Positions 63,191-64,000 of a stretch of DNA of 64,000 bases are shown piece after piece. Below the pieces are notes generated by a model. That model was not told the DNA's origin. It did no database searches and saw only the letters and a program-made list of their open reading frames with translations. Origin of the DNA: Fodinicurvata fenggangensis DSM 21160 (GTDB lineage: Bacteria; Pseudomonadota; Alphaproteobacteria; Kiloniellales; DSM-21159). Location of the stretch: NCBI RefSeq assembly GCF_000686045.1, contig NZ_JMLV01000001.1, positions 372,001 to 436,000 of the forward strand, written 5' to 3'. Numbering within the stretch: the stretch's first letter is position 1; the number at the start of each line of letters is the position of its first letter. The translations under genes and the position numbers were made by a program.

Positions 63191-64000
63191 ATGACCCTCG
63201 AACAGGGGTTGGTGCTGGGAATACTTGGCTGCGCCATGGCGCTTTTTATCTGGGGACGCTGGCGTTATGACGTCGTTGCCTTGATGGCTTTGCTTTCCGC
63301 CGTTCTGGCTGGCCTCATTCCCATGGATGAGGCCTTTTCTGGATTCAGTCACCCCGCCGTGATCACGGTCGCCGCGATCCTGATTCTCAGCCGCATGCTA
63401 TCGCTTTCAGGGGCGGTGGACATCCTGGCGCGTCACGTTATTCCGGCTCGCGGCTCACCTACTCTCATGATTGGCGCTTGTTGCATTCTGGCAGCGGTTC
63501 TCTCCGCCTTCATGAATAACGTCGGTGCATTGGCGCTTCTTATCCCCATAACACTGCAAGCCGCAGCCAAGAGCAACATTCCTCCGAGCCGCTTCCTGAT
63601 GCCAGTTTCCTTCGCGTCTATACTGGGAGGCATGACAACCCTGATTGGCACACCTCCTAATATCATTGTTGCCAGTTACCGCGCAGGTGCTGAAGGTTCT
63701 TCCTTCTCAATGTTTGATTTCACACCTGTCGGTGCCACACTGATGCTGGCCGGTGTTAGTTTTGTCGTTTTGGTTGGCTGGCGTCTCCTGCCCAAATCCA
63801 GAGATGGTGCCCATGCCGGACAGAATCTCTTCGAGAACATAGCATCGTACGTGACAGAGGCGCGGGTTACCGAAGACGCCAAGGCCAAAGGCAAGCGCCT
63901 GATTGAAATTGAACGTGAACTCGATGAGCTTGAAGCTGTCGTAATTGCAGTCGTCCGTAATAACCAGCGCATCCTGGCCCCTCACCGCTATCAAAGGATT
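63191..64000 (+). CDS. SLC13-type anion permease, N-terminal part (3' end outside window)
   Basis: The first 270 residues of an inner-membrane transporter related to SLC13/DASS permeases. The frame is open to the last base of the window. Hydrophobic helices alternate from residue 5 on, and the conserved loops SAFMNNVGALALLIP near 100 and GGMTTLIGTPPNIIVA near 140 match the SNT/SPT-type substrate-site motifs of the family. The last ~60 residues turn soluble and charged (EIERELDELEAVVIAVVRNNQRI), which looks like the start of a TrkA-C domain. This is the type sometimes linked to sulfate or other anions; the substrate is not known. AGGAG lies 6 bases before the ATG. Confidence 0.88.
   Translation, partial: MTLEQGLVLGILGCAMALFIWGRWRYDVVALMALLSAVLAGLIPMDEAFSGFSHPAVITVAAILILSRMLSLSGAVDILARHVIPARGSPTLMIGACCILAAVLSAFMNNVGALALLIPITLQAAAKSNIPPSRFLMPVSFASILGGMTTLIGTPPNIIVASYRAGAEGSSFSMFDFTPVGATLMLAGVSFVVLVGWRLLPKSRDGAHAGQNLFENIASYVTEARVTEDAKAKGKRLIEIERELDELEAVVIAVVRNNQRILAPHRYQRI

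Overview
The window is one contiguous piece of a chromosome, most likely from an alphaproteobacterium of the Rhodospirillales type (inference). The signs are the gene orders rlpA-dacC-tmk-holB-metG-tatD and folK-rpoZ-rel-pdxJ-acpS-lepB-rnc-era-recO, a CIRCE-controlled groESL operon, an acpS with a TTG start, and two ELM1-family genes, a family known from alphaproteobacteria and plant mitochondria. The DNA is moderately GC-rich and densely coded. I saw no insertion sequence, prophage, CRISPR array or rRNA. Only one tRNA gene is visible.

Region by region. 1-2841: the 3' end of hflX, then groES-groEL with a promoter, a CIRCE operator and a strong terminator. 2869-6664: an inositol-phosphatase-family enzyme, an SDR dehydrogenase, MazG, a secreted trypsin-like protease and a DUF1499 protein. 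6661-15177 (minus strand): a housekeeping cluster for envelope and replication (MltB-type transglycosylase, RlpA, D,D-carboxypeptidase, thymidylate kinase, Pol III delta', MetRS, TatD, MBL hydrolase). 15326-17098: a lone CHASE-like sensor kinase. 17166-20374: tRNA-Ser(UGA), followed 21 bp later by a tight three-gene cassette of type III polyketide synthase, ICMT-type methyltransferase and 14-helix exporter. 20515-23750: nitronate monooxygenase, an unusual SHMT-like enzyme and AlkB.

23862-27322 holds WecB (UDP-GlcNAc 2-epimerase), divergent from an ELM1-family protein and an unassigned glycosyltransferase-like protein. 27354-33741 holds a cystathionine beta-lyase, MotB without MotA, an RDD membrane protein, a circularly permuted ATP-grasp/alpha-E pair and the leucyl-transferase Bpt. 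33744-46823 (minus) carries a solitary TRAP substrate-binding protein, ParC, a DadA-like oxidase and the long recO-to-folK housekeeping run. 46931-52848 has a NYN-domain protein, a family-5 uracil-DNA glycosylase, SmpB, DapA, a soluble lytic transglycosylase and a threonine-dehydratase-like enzyme.

52903-58975 is the second surface-glycan-like region. CysD and a CysN-CysC fusion make APS and PAPS. A divergent PAPS-type sulfotransferase follows, then a second copy of the glycosyltransferase-like protein facing a second ELM1-family protein across a bidirectional terminator. 59156-62822 has a glycine-zipper lipoprotein, an unknown protein and a lipoprotein/response-regulator/sensor-kinase operon. 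The window ends inside an SLC13-type permease.

Two systems deserve most attention. The first is the twice-occurring ELM1 plus glycosyltransferase-like pair, one copy beside wecB and the other beside sulfotransferase and PAPS synthesis, which suggests a modified and perhaps sulfated envelope glycan. The second is the tRNA-adjacent type III PKS/ICMT/exporter cassette, which suggests an O-methylated phenolic or pyrone lipid. Both functional readings are inferences from gene content.
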